DNA from: Palaemon carinicauda
Lineage: Eukaryota; Arthropoda; Malacostraca; Decapoda; Palaemonidae
NCBI RefSeq assembly: GCF_036898095.1
Contig: NC_090725.1
Span: 202,908,232 to 202,972,231, forward strand
Length of the DNA stretch: 64,000 nucleotides
Reading direction: 5' to 3'
The notes beneath the pieces were generated by a model. It had not been told where the DNA came from, searched no databases, and worked only from the letters and a program-made list of their open reading frames with translations. This document shows, in pieces, positions 19,240 through 30,130 of the stretch. A program made the position numbers and the translations under genes. The stretch's first letter is position 1, and every line of letters starts with the position of its first letter.

Positions 19240-22200
19240 CTAGCGTTTATGGCCTCGGCCATTTCCTCTAGGGTTCTTGCCTCCCCTGGAGGACTTCTTG
19301 CTCCTTCTGCTCTTGGCAGGAAAGGGCTTAGACACCTTCGGCTTTCCTGCAGTCGTCTTCTTTGTGTCCTTAGCCGGACGGGGCTGTTGGGCCGCTGGAG
19401 GTTTGTAGGGCCTCGATGTCAGGGCCCTATGGATGAGGGAATTCTGGTTGGACTTCCTCCACCTCTCAGCGGTCAGCTCCACGTCCTTAGGCTCAAACAA
19501 ACTCTTACCGAGCACGGAAGAGTGTCTGAGCCTGCTAACATCCAAACTGCGAACCTTCTGGTGGAATCTCTCAGCTACGGCGTCCCGTCATTTGAGAATC
19601 GTATTGGCCAGCAAGCTCGAGACTTGGTGGGCCAGAAACTCGATGGTACGCGTGCCTGAGAGCAAGAAAGTCTCCAGTGCCTTCCTGGTGCTTTCTTTGG
19701 AGAGGTCCTCAGACTGCACCAGGTTGCCCAGAGACCCCAGCCAGATGTCAAGCCACGAAGTTGCCTGCATGGCCCACTTAGCGACCTTCTCCTGGCCTAG
19801 GATCTCAGTAGCTGAGTAGGACACGTGCCGGTTGGAGAGTCTCTCTAGAGGGACTCCCCCGGTGAGTTCTTCCACGGAGTGGTGAATAGGAAGACCCAAA
19901 CAAGACTCCTCAAGGATCTCAAAGTACCTCCTCTGATGGACTCGAGGAGGAGGGAGGAGCTTGTTACCGGCGCTGGATCTGCTGAAGGAGGCAAGCTCAG
20001 AGAGCTGGCCCTCGACCTTGTCCCTGGCACTCTTCATCCCCTGAGACCAGGTCAAAGCTGCACTGGCCCTAGAGGGTTTCTGGGTACCGTAGACACGGTC
20101 CAAGACCGTGTCCTTACCCTCACGAGGAGGAATCTCTGGGTCTGGGATCCCGTTGAGGTTCCTCATGAGGGTCAGGACTTGCCAGAATGCGTGTTCTGAC
20201 TCTTGGTGCTCTCCTCCTGAAGGACTGGCAGCAAAATCTCCTGTCCCCAGTGGCTCTTCCTGGGGGGACACGTGGACATCCTCGGAAGGTCTAGATGGCT
20301 CCTGTCTGATCCTTGTTGATGACTTGGGGATCGTCTTAGAGTTCTTCGGTTCCCTCCTGGGAGAGATACAGGACTCGAGCAACGATGGGTGCAGGCTCTT
20401 TTCCACCCCTGGACGAGAAGACTTCTCAGGGAGAGGCGGAGTTTCCCCCATTGGTGCGATGGGGGAACGGTCCGGCTCGCCCGACTCTCCTGAGGATGGG
20501 TAATCCTCATCCGCAGGGGAGGGAGAGAAAGTCTTGGGGGGGGGAAGGAGCTTTGCGCAAGGATCTGCGAGGAGACAGAATAGTCCTTGGAGGTGTTTCC
20601 ACGGGAGGGACTCCTCTCTTCCTCTTCAGGGGGGAAGAAACCGCCGCTGATTTGTGACCCACGTCGAGAGGACGGGCTTCATCGCCTGCACAAGAGCTCT
20701 GACCAGGGTCCCGAACCAGGGCTGCTGGCTGACAGTCGCGCTGTCAGACACTCCCTTTGGAGGGAAGGGGATCGTTCGATCCCTTGGAGGAGTCGACAAA
20801 TGCGGGTTCGCCTGAGAAGCTGAAACAAAAGTGTCTTTAGACCTGTCCGGGAACCGCCCCTCCTCTAGCGAGCGTGCTGTTCTGCGCTTGAGGGGAGGGG
20901 AACGAGACGATGACCTATCCGCCTGGCAACACTCGTGGTGGAGGTCGCGCGATGGGCCCTGACCAGGATCGTGTGTCACAGGAATCTCGTGCTCGCGCGC
21001 CCCACGGGCGTGAGAGGTTGGTGGAGCGGCCACGAGGGCGCGGTGGCGCGTGGGCGAGGCCACAGGCGCGTGGGCGAGGCCACAGGCACGTGGGCGCGAT
21101 GGTGCGCAGGAGATGATGCGGGCGCGTAGGCGCGGGGGGCGCGCAAGAGATGGAGCGGGCGCGCGTAGGAGATGGCGAGGGCGTGTGGCGCGCAGGAGCT
21201 GGAACGTGAGGAGGCCGGATACGAGGGCGCGCAGCATCCTGATGCGGCACTGACGGGAGCGAGAGGGCAGTGGCGCATGGGCGCGTATCCGGAAGAACCG
21301 GGTGAGGGCACGAGAGCGCAGGTTCAGGATAGCGCAAGGGTGGGTTCGCGCGTTGGAGCGTAGGAGCGTAGGTGGGCGCTGATCCAAGAGCACAGGCATA
21401 TTAGGCTGTGGGCGCGCTGGGCGCGCAGGGGATCGTGGGTGCGCAGGGGATCGTGGGCGCGCAGGGGATCATGGGCGCGCATGGCGCGCTGGTGTGCGCT
21501 GCTGCGGTGGGCGAGAAGGGCGCGCGGCTGGATTAGGGCGCACGGGTGTGCGCTGGAAGGTTGCATGAGGCGCCTTGAGAACTGGAACCTGGCGCGCAAC
21601 CGGAGCGTCACTTGCGGCTGGAACGCGTGCAGGATCGCGCGGTCTGGAAGGAGAGTCCAAGGGTGCCTGTGAGCGCCCGTGCGCTAGCTTAGGCACCTCC
21701 TGGAATGCGCGCTGTGATGTAGAAGCGCGCTGGCGAGCGCGTGTGCGCTGTAACTGGAACTGCGCGCGATGGGCGTGCTTCGCGCCTAACTCCAGACAGG
21801 CGCTGCGAGTGCAGAGGTACCTGTGAGCGCCTGTGCGCTAACGTAGGAGCCTCTTGAACTGCGTGCGACAAGGCAGGAACCGGGGAACCCTGGCGCGTAA
21901 CAGGAACAGGGGCCCGCAGGCGCACAGGTGAGCGCTGTGGCGCTAAGACTGGAACAGCGGCAGCAGCAGTATGAGGGCTCGCAGGTTGAACCTGGCGCTT
22001 GAGGGCAAGAGGCGCAGATTTGCGCTCAAGGCCCTTAAGCCCCGAAGGGCCCGGTGCCTGCGCAGTGGCAGGATTAGGTGGCGCGTAACGCGCATCAGCA
22101 TCATCGAAAGGTGACGGCAGGTCAGCAGGTCTGGAGGGAGACTGGTCACAGGGTCTCGAAGGACGACCATCATCCGAAGGGGATCGCGAACGATCCCCGG

Positions 22201-23158
22201 AGAGGTCTAAGGTGGTAGCTGGCAGGATCGGCGAACGGCGAGTCGTCTCCGCAGAGGACTGTGGTGACGACGAGCCGAAGAGGCGCCTCTTAACCCCCTT
22301 GTAAGGGGAAGGAAGGCCTCTACGGTGAAGGGGAGGACAAGCCTTCCGCCTTATACGCCCACGAGGGGCCATGGGGTCAGCAGGCTGACCATCATAGGGC
22401 CTCCGAAAAGGAGTCTCTGTGAGTGAACTCCCCCGTGGGGGAGCATCACCGGCAGGAGAGACCGTAGGACTTAGATCCTCCCTCGAAAGGTATTCGGAGG
22501 GAGAATCTAAGCCTTCAGCTACCTCAGCAACAGGAACGGGGGTTTGACTAGACCCACGAGATGCCTCCATCACAACAACGTCAACAACAGACAGAGGATC
22601 TATCCCTGCTGTAGTTGGCGATTGTTTGACAGCTGCACCAAGTTTGATCATGTCAAACAGGGCTTCCCTGCAGGGCGAACCCTGCAGCCCCAAGGAAGCC
22701 CAAAGCTGCAACAAATCATGATTAAACACAGGTAAATCAATATTCATATCCTCCTCCGGTGGAGGAGGGGCAGCCGCCTCGCTATGGGAGGCAACTACCT
22801 CTCCCGCACCCCGGGATCGGTCAACAGCAGTACGGTCTACGCTACCACTCGCCGGCCTCTCGGAAGAGACCGCTCGAGGGAGAGCTTCGGAGGAGGAAAG
22901 GGCTACGGAAGAAGAAGTCTTGGAATTTTCTCTCTTCAAAGAAGCCTCTGAAGGAGAAAGATCCCTTTTAGACTTTTTCTTCTGGCGCCGGGCAAACCTC
23001 TGCCACTGGGAGGTAGACCACTCCTTACATTCGATACATACATTACCGCTATCACACCGTTGGCCCCTACAGTGAGGACACAAGGTGTGGGGATCGGTGT
23101 CGACCGCCAACATAAAGGTCCCACAAGGGCGGCCGGGAAGTCCAGGGCATGTACGCAT
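19240..23158 (-). pseudogene. A2 Gag, broken
   Basis: Starts at the ATG at 23158 with MRTCPGLPGRPCGTFM and the cysteine module DPHTLCPHCRGQRCDSGN, followed by a basic patch. The first 489 codons (21689-23158) are open. A GC-rich Arg-rich repeat region (about 20980-21900) follows in shifting frames. The conserved C-terminal part is at 19588-20451 and 19240-19545, in one frame but split by a TGA at 19588-19590 (CGA in siblings). It ends in a Lys/Arg/Gly-rich tail (SRGGKNPRGNGRGHKR). Confidence 0.75.
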
Positions 23159-23270
23159 AGTCAGTAGAGGCCAACTTCAAACACACTGGAAAAGAAAAAG
23201 CAAAAACAGATTAAATATGGCAGTCAAAGCGAGGAAGAGAGCAGACAGGTCTGTTCTCTGCCCGAGCCAA

Positions 23271-23422
23271 AAGTAAAGTGAAGCATTCACCGGTGTGTGT
23301 GAGGGGGTGGGGGGTGATAGCTAGCTCCCTACCCCCCGCTAACTAGCGGCGGGGTAGTAAACCCTCGTTAAAATTCTTATGGCTCGTCATTCAGCTACGC
23401 CGAAGTAATTACCCCATGTAAA
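23271..23422 (-). repeat. A2 right inverted terminal repeat
   Basis: Inverted partner of 15569-15720; the unique outer end continues to 23454. Confidence 0.83.
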
Positions 23423-23531
23423 TAGCGTGGTTTGTATTTCAGTTACGGAACAAACTCCCGCTTCGCTGATGTCGATCTCATGTGAAGGACAAAGGTTTGT
23501 AATAGTGTAGGAACAAATACTCATTAGTTTT

Positions 23532-26500
23532 CTAAATACGATTACAAAAGCCACTTACTTTATTACGAGATTGATTTGGTTTTGGCCCATGAGCTTCTTT
23601 ATTAAGATGATACTTGTAAATCTGCCATCTTGTTATGTCTGAACTACGCAATTCAAGTTTCATCTTCCACTCACACTTGACATGGCTTTCATGAATTTTC
23701 TTTCTCTTGCTTTTACTCATGCTGGGAGGCCGATGTTGATTTTTCCTACGAAAGTAATTATGACAAGTGTGGCAAAGAAAACTGTCTTCTACCAGCTTAG
23801 TCCATCGATCTGAATTATCTGTATAACAGTTGCAACATACTCTTATTTGTTCTTTAGGCATTCCACAACACGAAAATACACCATCAATGACACATACTTC
23901 ATTAACTGGTTGTCCACATTTTGTTTTGCAGTTTTCACTAGTTGATGCACAATCAAGATACAATGTAGCAACAACTTTGTTTCCAACTTCTTCTGGTGGC
24001 AATTTCAGGGCAAATTTATTACCAACCTTGTGAATGCCAGGTCTTACATGTGAAGACTTTGACTTATTCATTGCAGACAACATGGTACTACCATCCAAAA
24101 TAATGTCAATAATATTTTTGCGGTAAAAGAATCTCTGCATGACCTCTGACTTGATGGCATGGCACAAGTATTGTTCTGTATCTGAGCCTGTTGCCACCTC
24201 CCCAATTCTAATCCAGTTTTCCACACCTTTACTTAGGATCCACTCCCTACACTCTTTACTGTCTATAAATTCTTGAATAGTTTTACGAGTCTCTGGTTTA
24301 TGAATACCTTCACTAGTGCTTGGAAAAACTTTTGTTAGGAGTCTGCCATCTGGAAGTAAACACTGCAACCTGACTCGAACATCTGATATTTTAACAACCT
24401 TGGGTTTTTCAGCAACCAGTTCTAAAATGTTAGTAAAGTTGAACACTGAAGGACTTTGGGTAACCTGGCATTTCTTACTGACTTTTATATGACTTTGGTT
24501 TTCTAACTTAATGCAAGCAGGTTTAAAATCATACTTTTGTTCAAAACATCTTTCCTTCTGCAGAACTGACGACCAACGATCATCAGTACTCATAATTTTG
24601 AAAGTTAGTTCATGTGATATAGCTAATCCTAAACCTCCCTCCATACACGATATCAAAAATGCTGCAGCAACACATTCATGAGGATCATAATAAACAACAA
24701 TTATGCCACTCTTGAATTTTGCTCGTTCAGAGTAACCTTCAACGGGAATTTCTAGTTCAGAAAGATTCTCAATACTATCAGCTGATAATATCACTAAGTG
24801 ATACTCTCTACTTCCAGTAGTACTTTTTCTCTGTGAAAAAATAATATGTTCAAAATATCTCTCAATTGTTATACGATTAAGTTTTCTGTGCAAAGAAATT
24901 GGAATCCCATCTTTAACACTGATCAATGTGTTCTTTTTCCGATTGTCAATCAAATTAGCCCTGGTTTTGATTGACCGGAAAGTTGACCTTTCCATTTTAC
25001 TTTTGAGCTCTGACACTACATTACCTTGGGTCTCACTCATAAGTATCTGCTTGGGTGTTAACTTTGCAAGAGAACGTAATTTGTCCCACTTATCTCTCAT
25101 CATCAGAGTTGGTCGTGTCTGACAAGGTACATCGACATTATGCTCTTCAGAGTTATCACTATGTTGATATACAATCCATTTTGTGATATCATATCCACTG
25201 AGCTCTAGCTTCATTCTCCAATTACATTTAGTATGAGTTTCATGAATCTTTTTCTTCCTACTATTCTTCCGGCAATAAGGACGATGTTCACCCCGCCTCT
25301 GATAAAACTTGTAACAGGAATTACATAGAGGGGTGTTCTTCTCAGTTTTGTACCATTGGACTGTGTTGTCTATACCACAGTTGTAGCAGAATTGAGTTTC
25401 TTTTTTTTTTCCACAGCATGAAAATTTACCATTAATGATTGTAACATCACTAATGGGTGCTCCACATTCAGTTCTACATTTATCAGTTAATGATGCACAT
25501 TCCAAGTGAAACCTGGCTAACACGGTTCCTGCCACTTTGTCAGGAGACACTTTTAGCTTGAAACGGTCATCTAATCTGTGGGAAGAACCCCACCCGACAT
25601 GACTACTCGTTGAAGCAGTCAATACATCTTCGTCTCGAATAATCTCCAGCAACTTTTTATCATAAACAAATCTCTGATTTACATCAAATTTCATACTAGC
25701 AATAAATTTCTTTGTGTCTATTCCTGTTGAAATTTCACCAAGTGTGGCCCAATTTCCTCTCTTTCTTTTGAAGCCTTCCATTACCCACTTCTTCCCTTCT
25801 TCACTATCAATAAATTCTTGAACAGTTTTCCGGGTGACTGGATCTTTGATACCAAGCTCTGTGCCAGGGAAAGCTTTTGTGATAGTTCGACCCCCCTTAT
25901 AGATACATACAAGTCTAACATATTCATCAGACACCCTACTTAGTCTTGGTTCCTCTGCTATGAACTCGGATATATTGGAAGAATCCAATTTCTCTACAAC
26001 TGCTAGATGTCGAATGCATACCTTGCTATTTATAAATTTTTGGATATTTTCCAGAGCTTCTTTGTCACTAAGGCCAAGTGTACTGCACTCAAATGACTTC
26101 ACAAATACTCTTTTATTCAGTTTTGTACATTTTAAGCTGATATTTCCATAGTGATAAAATATAATAGGCTCACAGAGAACAAAGCTTTTTATATTTGAAT
26201 AATCAATTTGATGACTGGTGACACCGCTACTGAGTACCTTTTCACCAGGTTCAATATCAATAAAATCTCCAGGATTTGAGTCATATTTAAATTCTTCAAA
26301 CTTCTTTCCCTCTGATTTCAAAACAACTCTGACAGCTTCTGTCATATCTCCAACGTCAACATTATTTTGTTCATCAGCATCAACATTCTTCATTTTCACA
26401 GTCTGAAATCCACACATCTCAGATTCTAATTTAATTTGGATGGCAGAACTTGATGCCGGGATTCCACTACATCGTAAATATTCATTAATACTAGGTATAC

Positions 26501-26690
26501 TGTTTTCACCATCTTCAGTTCTATTGCAACATTTTATTCTTTCACCTTCTCGGATATCTTCAGATGTACACACTTCCACTGTTTCTGCATATGCTGGGGA
26601 CCTGACATATTTTCCTTCAGGAACTTCTGACAACCTAGAGTATTTATGATCTAATATATCTATGACAGGATCGTCCTTATTATCAGCCAT
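23532..26690 (-). CDS. Double GATA-type zinc-finger protein with duplicated architecture, unknown function
   Basis: Open frame of 1,052 codons from the ATG at 26690, not DIRS-related. It contains two zinc fingers of exact GATA spacing C-x2-C-x17-C-x2-C: CYNC...CNSC near residue 432 (about 25270-25395) and CNC...CHTC near residue 948 (about 23740-23850). Each is followed by HRP and a basic patch. Each finger sits in a repeated unit of about 300 residues: a TRKTVQEFIDS / TRKTIQEFIDS segment, a Cys-rich CxxxCG part, the finger, then a KIHETHTKCNWRMKLEL / HVKCEWKMKLEL motif resembling zinc-binding DNA-binding domains of the FAR1/FLYWCH kind (weak). A third, partial unit lies N-terminal. DNA binding is likely; whether it is a host regulator or a transposon-derived protein is open. 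A strong donor inside the C terminus suggests the real exon ends at 23559. Confidence 0.72.
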   Translation of the reverse strand: MADNKDDPVIDILDHKYSRLSEVPEGKYVRSPAYAETVEVCTSEDIREGERIKCCNRTEDGENSIPSINEYLRCSGIPASSSAIQIKLESEMCGFQTVKMKNVDADEQNNVDVGDMTEAVRVVLKSEGKKFEEFKYDSNPGDFIDIEPGEKVLSSGVTSHQIDYSNIKSFVLCEPIIFYHYGNISLKCTKLNKRVFVKSFECSTLGLSDKEALENIQKFINSKVCIRHLAVVEKLDSSNISEFIAEEPRLSRVSDEYVRLVCIYKGGRTITKAFPGTELGIKDPVTRKTVQEFIDSEEGKKWVMEGFKRKRGNWATLGEISTGIDTKKFIASMKFDVNQRFVYDKKLLEIIRDEDVLTASTSSHVGWGSSHRLDDRFKLKVSPDKVAGTVLARFHLECASLTDKCRTECGAPISDVTIINGKFSCCGKKKETQFCYNCGIDNTVQWYKTEKNTPLCNSCYKFYQRRGEHRPYCRKNSRKKKIHETHTKCNWRMKLELSGYDITKWIVYQHSDNSEEHNVDVPCQTRPTLMMRDKWDKLRSLAKLTPKQILMSETQGNVVSELKSKMERSTFRSIKTRANLIDNRKKNTLISVKDGIPISLHRKLNRITIERYFEHIIFSQRKSTTGSREYHLVILSADSIENLSELEIPVEGYSERAKFKSGIIVVYYDPHECVAAAFLISCMEGGLGLAISHELTFKIMSTDDRWSSVLQKERCFEQKYDFKPACIKLENQSHIKVSKKCQVTQSPSVFNFTNILELVAEKPKVVKISDVRVRLQCLLPDGRLLTKVFPSTSEGIHKPETRKTIQEFIDSKECREWILSKGVENWIRIGEVATGSDTEQYLCHAIKSEVMQRFFYRKNIIDIILDGSTMLSAMNKSKSSHVRPGIHKVGNKFALKLPPEEVGNKVVATLYLDCASTSENCKTKCGQPVNEVCVIDGVFSCCGMPKEQIRVCCNCYTDNSDRWTKLVEDSFLCHTCHNYFRRKNQHRPPSMSKSKRKKIHESHVKCEWKMKLELRSSDITRWQIYKYHLNKEAHGPKPNQSRNKVSGFCNRI
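23553..23559 (-). other. Putative splice donor at end of GATA-finger exon
   Basis: On the minus strand AATAAA/GTAAGTGG is a close match to the consensus donor. The open frame continues only nine codons past it before TAG. In the first repeat unit the equivalent position continues into a long conserved region, so a downstream exon is expected at lower coordinates, beyond A2. Confidence 0.55.
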
Positions 26691-26699
26691 CTTTGAATT

Positions 26700-26725
26700 T
26701 CTGAAAGAGAAATAAAGATCCAAAT
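26700..26725 (-). other. Putative splice acceptor before the GATA-finger start codon
   Basis: On the minus strand TTTATTTCTCTTTCAG precedes the exon, which begins at 26700, ten bases before the ATG. This implies a 5' untranslated exon further right, beyond element A0. Confidence 0.6.
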
Positions 26726-26756
26726 ATTAATGGCTATAAAACAATAAAATATGAAA

Positions 26757-28148
26757 AATTTAAAGTAATTTGTATTTCTCCGAATGATACAAACATTGAG
26801 CTTTTTATAAGGGAATATACTTTCAGCAAAGTTGGAAGACTAGACATAGGACTTTTAGCAAGGTGTAACTACTCCACCGCTAGTTAGCGGGGGGCGGGTG
26901 GGGGGGGTAGTATCGGCTACCACGATCACACACACACACAGGTGTTGTCTCACCACTTTTGGTTGCAGTGACTTGCAAAGGGATAGGTGATGGCGTGCCA
27001 AATTTGTATATAGAACTGAAGGTTTGTATCATTAGGAATAATACAAATTGCTGTACTTTAAATTTGTCCTTTGTTCCAACACTAAATACAAACTCTTTCA
27101 CTCTATTAGGGAAGACTCACCCCTAAGGAGGATGGAAGTCCTAACCAACTGGCTGGTTTATGACCCAGAGTTTCCTCACGTGCTACGCACACATAAGAAG
27201 GAACGCCCTTACACCTCGTTAAAACTCTATGTAATAGCACGCTTTAGCAGCCTGTGCAATCCGTATGATTGTGTGATACTAGGAATGTGTCTAGTCTAGG
27301 TAGGAATTCTCATGAATCTTAGAATTCTTTGAGCCAGCCATAGATGTTACCCAATTGCACCTCGCCAGGGGGGATGCAACCAGTATATATTTCTATACCA
27401 GGTTACACAAGGGAAATGGTTATTACCTGCAGACAGAGAAGGCCAGCTTGCAGAGTACCATAAGTGCTGTTCCCCAAGAGAGGGTAAGATGAAGGAAAGA
27501 AAGAGCCAGTCATTCTTATCATCTTGGGTAACCTCTGTCCTCTACCATCTGCTACTTGTCCATCAAGGATCTTGAGGTCTTTAATCTACTTGTTGTGCAG
27601 CCATCAACAGGACCAATGAAGAAGGTCTCCATGTTCCTATGGGTAACATCTTGCAGGTAGTGGGCAGTGAAGGGTGTTTGATGCTTCTACACACCAGCTT
27701 GAAGGACCTACGCCACAAAGTAGTTCTTCTTAAATGCTAGGGACGTACTTATACCCCTAAAGTCATGATATCTAGGTCTTCTTGTCAGTGGAGAAGGATC
27801 AGGATTCAAGGCCCGGTCTATGACCTTGCGAATTGACGCTGAGATCGTGTTCTTAGTAATCCTTCTCTTCACCATCCTCATGCTGATGAAGAGTGCTTTC
27901 ACTCAGGGGCCAGCTCCTATAGTTCTCTTGAAGTAGTACCTCAAGGCCCTCACTGGACAAAGTATCATTTGATCCGGGTCATCGGTTAAGTTACGAAGAC
28001 TCTCAATCTGGAAGGGCCAGATCAGCTACTCAAACATTTTGAGTCTGCGATAAAATCAGGGACGAAGCTGAGCGTTACCTCTCCCCATCTCTTTGAATGG
28101 GACAAGTCGTAGGAAAGACGACAGAATTGTCCTAAGTGAGAAGAAAAT
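26757..28148 (-). mobile_element. A0 (part 1): old diverged family-A 3' end
   Basis: Left end, inverted-repeat-like segment and ICR-like segment (about 27018-27110) of a strongly diverged family-A element, followed by recombinase remnants (27600-28140). It is interrupted by A3 at 28149 and resumes at 35857. A CA microsatellite lies at about 26928-26941. The stretch 27110-27600 is 3' untranslated sequence without a gene. Confidence 0.7.
27590..28140 (-). pseudogene. A0 tyrosine recombinase, C-terminal part
   Basis: Decayed recombinase: the piece at 27708-27902 reads ALFISMRMVKRRITKNTIS and HDFRGISTSLAFKKNYFV, matching the HxxR region of A1-A3. A stop follows at 27708, and the flanking parts need frame changes. 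Its N-terminal half lies at 35857-36228 and 38164-38330, separated by the A3 and Tigger-like insertions. Confidence 0.7.
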
Positions 28149-28199
28149 GACAAATTCGGAGATAATTTGTATTTTTTGTAACCATACAAACCTTAGCTA

Positions 28200-28356
28200 T
28201 TTACATGGGGTTTTACTTTTGGCGTAGCTGAAATGACGGGCCATTAGAATTTTAACGAGGGCTAATTACCCCCGCGCTAGTTAGCAATGGGGTAGGGGAG
28301 TGGTAGCTAGCTACCCCTCCCCCCTCACACACCGGTGAACTGCTTCACTTCGCTTA
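28200..28356 (+). repeat. A3 left inverted terminal repeat
   Basis: Inverted match to 35668-35823 (TTACATGGGGTTTTACTTTT and the GTGAACTGCTTCACTTCGCT end). Confidence 0.83.
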
Positions 28357-28401
28357 GAGGTAGGACTTGCCTTGGGGGACAGGGCTGGCGGGCAAATATG
28401 T

Positions 28402-28501
28402 GTAAATAGCTAAGGTTTGTATGGTTAGGAAAAATACAAATTATCTACGAATTTGTCATTTGTTCCGTAACCGAAATACAAACCACGCTATTTACATGGG
28501 G
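28402..28501. repeat. A3 internal complementary region
   Basis: Complement of the left outer end (TAAATAGCTAAGGTTTGTAT) joined at ATT to the complement of the right outer end (CCGTAACCGAAATACAAACC). Confidence 0.87.
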
Positions 28502-28970
28502 TGACTTACCCCTTAGGTAGGGTGGAAAGTCCCGGCCTTACTGGCTTTGGCTTTGCCCGGGGACTCAGAATCCGAGTGAGCAGCACTCGAGAAAAAGAGT
28601 CCCTACACCTCGCAAGTTCCTTGCTCCGCACCTACATAAGCTTGTGTGTGGAGGGATGAAGTGTGACTCGTCCTAGGAAGTTGACCTGAAGTCCTTTAGA
28701 TGGAATTCTAGGCTAGGACGTTCCCAATACCGCCTCGTCAGGGTATGGGGGACGCGACAGTATTATCTTAATACTAGGAACACAAGGAAGCATGGTTTAC
28801 CTGCAGAGGTTCGAGGTCAGCTATGCAGAGAACCAAGGATGCTGCTTTCCCCAAGAGAGGGGAGGATGAAGAAAGAAGTAAGGGCCAGACATACTCTTTC
28901 ATTCATGCAGTCTAACACCGGGTAACAATGCCCTCAACCTTCTGCTATCTGTCCATTAAGGAGCCTGAGG

Positions 28971-30130
28971 TTAGACCAGCTGTTGTGCAGCCACTACAGG
29001 GCCGATCGAGAATGTATCAAGGCTCCTGTGGGTCACGTCCTGCAGGTAGTGGGCTGTGAAGGTCGTTTGACGCTTCCAGACCCCAGCTTGTAGCACCTAC
29101 GTCACCGAGAAGTTTCTCTTGAAAGCCAGAGACGTTGCGATGCCTCTGACATCGTGTGCTCTGGGACGACATGACGGAGGAGGATCTGGATTCAAGGCGT
29201 GGTGGATCACTCTTGGAATCCAAGCAGAAATGGTATTCTTGGTGACCCTCCTCTTCGTCCTTCCCGTGCTCACAAACAGGGCTTGCACGCGGGGACGGAC
29301 TGCAGCCGTTCTCTTCAGGTAACGCCTCAGACTTCTCACTGGACATAGTAGCAGATGGTCTGGGTCACTTGTTACAGAACGAAGACTCGAGACCCTGAAG
29401 GAGTCGAACCGTGGGCCCGGCACTCCAGGGTTCTGAGTCTTAACTACAAACTCAGGGACGAACCCGAATATTACCTCCCCCCATCCCCTTGAATGGGCGA
29501 CGTCGTATGAGAGACCATGAAGTTCACTGACACGCTTGGCTGATGCCAAAGCGAGCAGGAACACAGTCTTCCAAGTCAGGTGTCGATCAGAGGCCTGGCG
29601 TAATGGTTCGAACGGAGGTCTCTTAAGAGCCCTGAGGACGCGAACCACGTTCCATGGAGGAGGTCTCACTTCCGACTAGGGCAGGTAAGTTCGTAGCTTC
29701 GTATGAGTAAAGAAAGTTCCAGCGAGGAAGAAATACCTATTCCTTTCAGCCTGAAGGCTAAGCGATAGCCTTTCACCGCCAAGACCGAAAGGCCCATTTC
29801 CTCCCGCAAATACACGAGAAACTCCGCTATTGCTGGAATAGTGGCATCGAGGGGAGAGATACCCCTCCCACGACACCAACCACAGAAGACTCTCCACTTC
29901 GCCTGGTAGACCCCTGCGGATGACTTTCGCAGGTGTCGAGACATCCTCTCCGAAACTTGTTGCAAAAAGCCTCTCTCAGTGAGGAGATGCTGGATAGTCT
30001 CCAGGCGTGAAGCCGAAGCGAAGCTACGGCCTTGTGGTAGATGTTGCAGTATGGTTGCTTGAGTAGCTCGTGTAGTGGGGGGAGTTCTCTCAGGAGTTCC
30101 GTCAGGAGCTGCAGAAGGTCCGGGAACCAC
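28971..30130 (-). pseudogene. A3 tyrosine recombinase, one frameshift and one stop
   Basis: The N-terminal half reads 29666-30130 (SRLETIQHLLTERGFLQQV, GVYQAKWRVFCGWC). One base is missing near 29678 (GACTAGGG against GACTGAGGG in siblings), after which the second frame 29097-29669 carries the catalytic Arg (SAKRVSELHGL) and HDVRGIATS. A TAG at 29097-29099 replaces the CAG of siblings just after KRNFSVT. The Tyr region continues in frame to 28971. Confidence 0.82.

Larger units (their letters stand above)
15517..23454 (-). mobile_element. A2: full-length, inactivated family-A DIRS element
   Basis: A 7.9-kb family-A copy with inverted repeats at 15569-15720 and 23271-23422, an ICR at 15767-15867 and ends GACAAATTC (left) and GGAACAAA (right). 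Gene order is as in A1. Each gene has at least one stop or frameshift. The stretch 15868-16342 is 3' untranslated sequence and 23159-23270 is the short leader. Confidence 0.88.

Noticed and set aside
26928..26945. CA run as a possible regulatory site
   Set aside because: Simple microsatellite within an old DIRS end.
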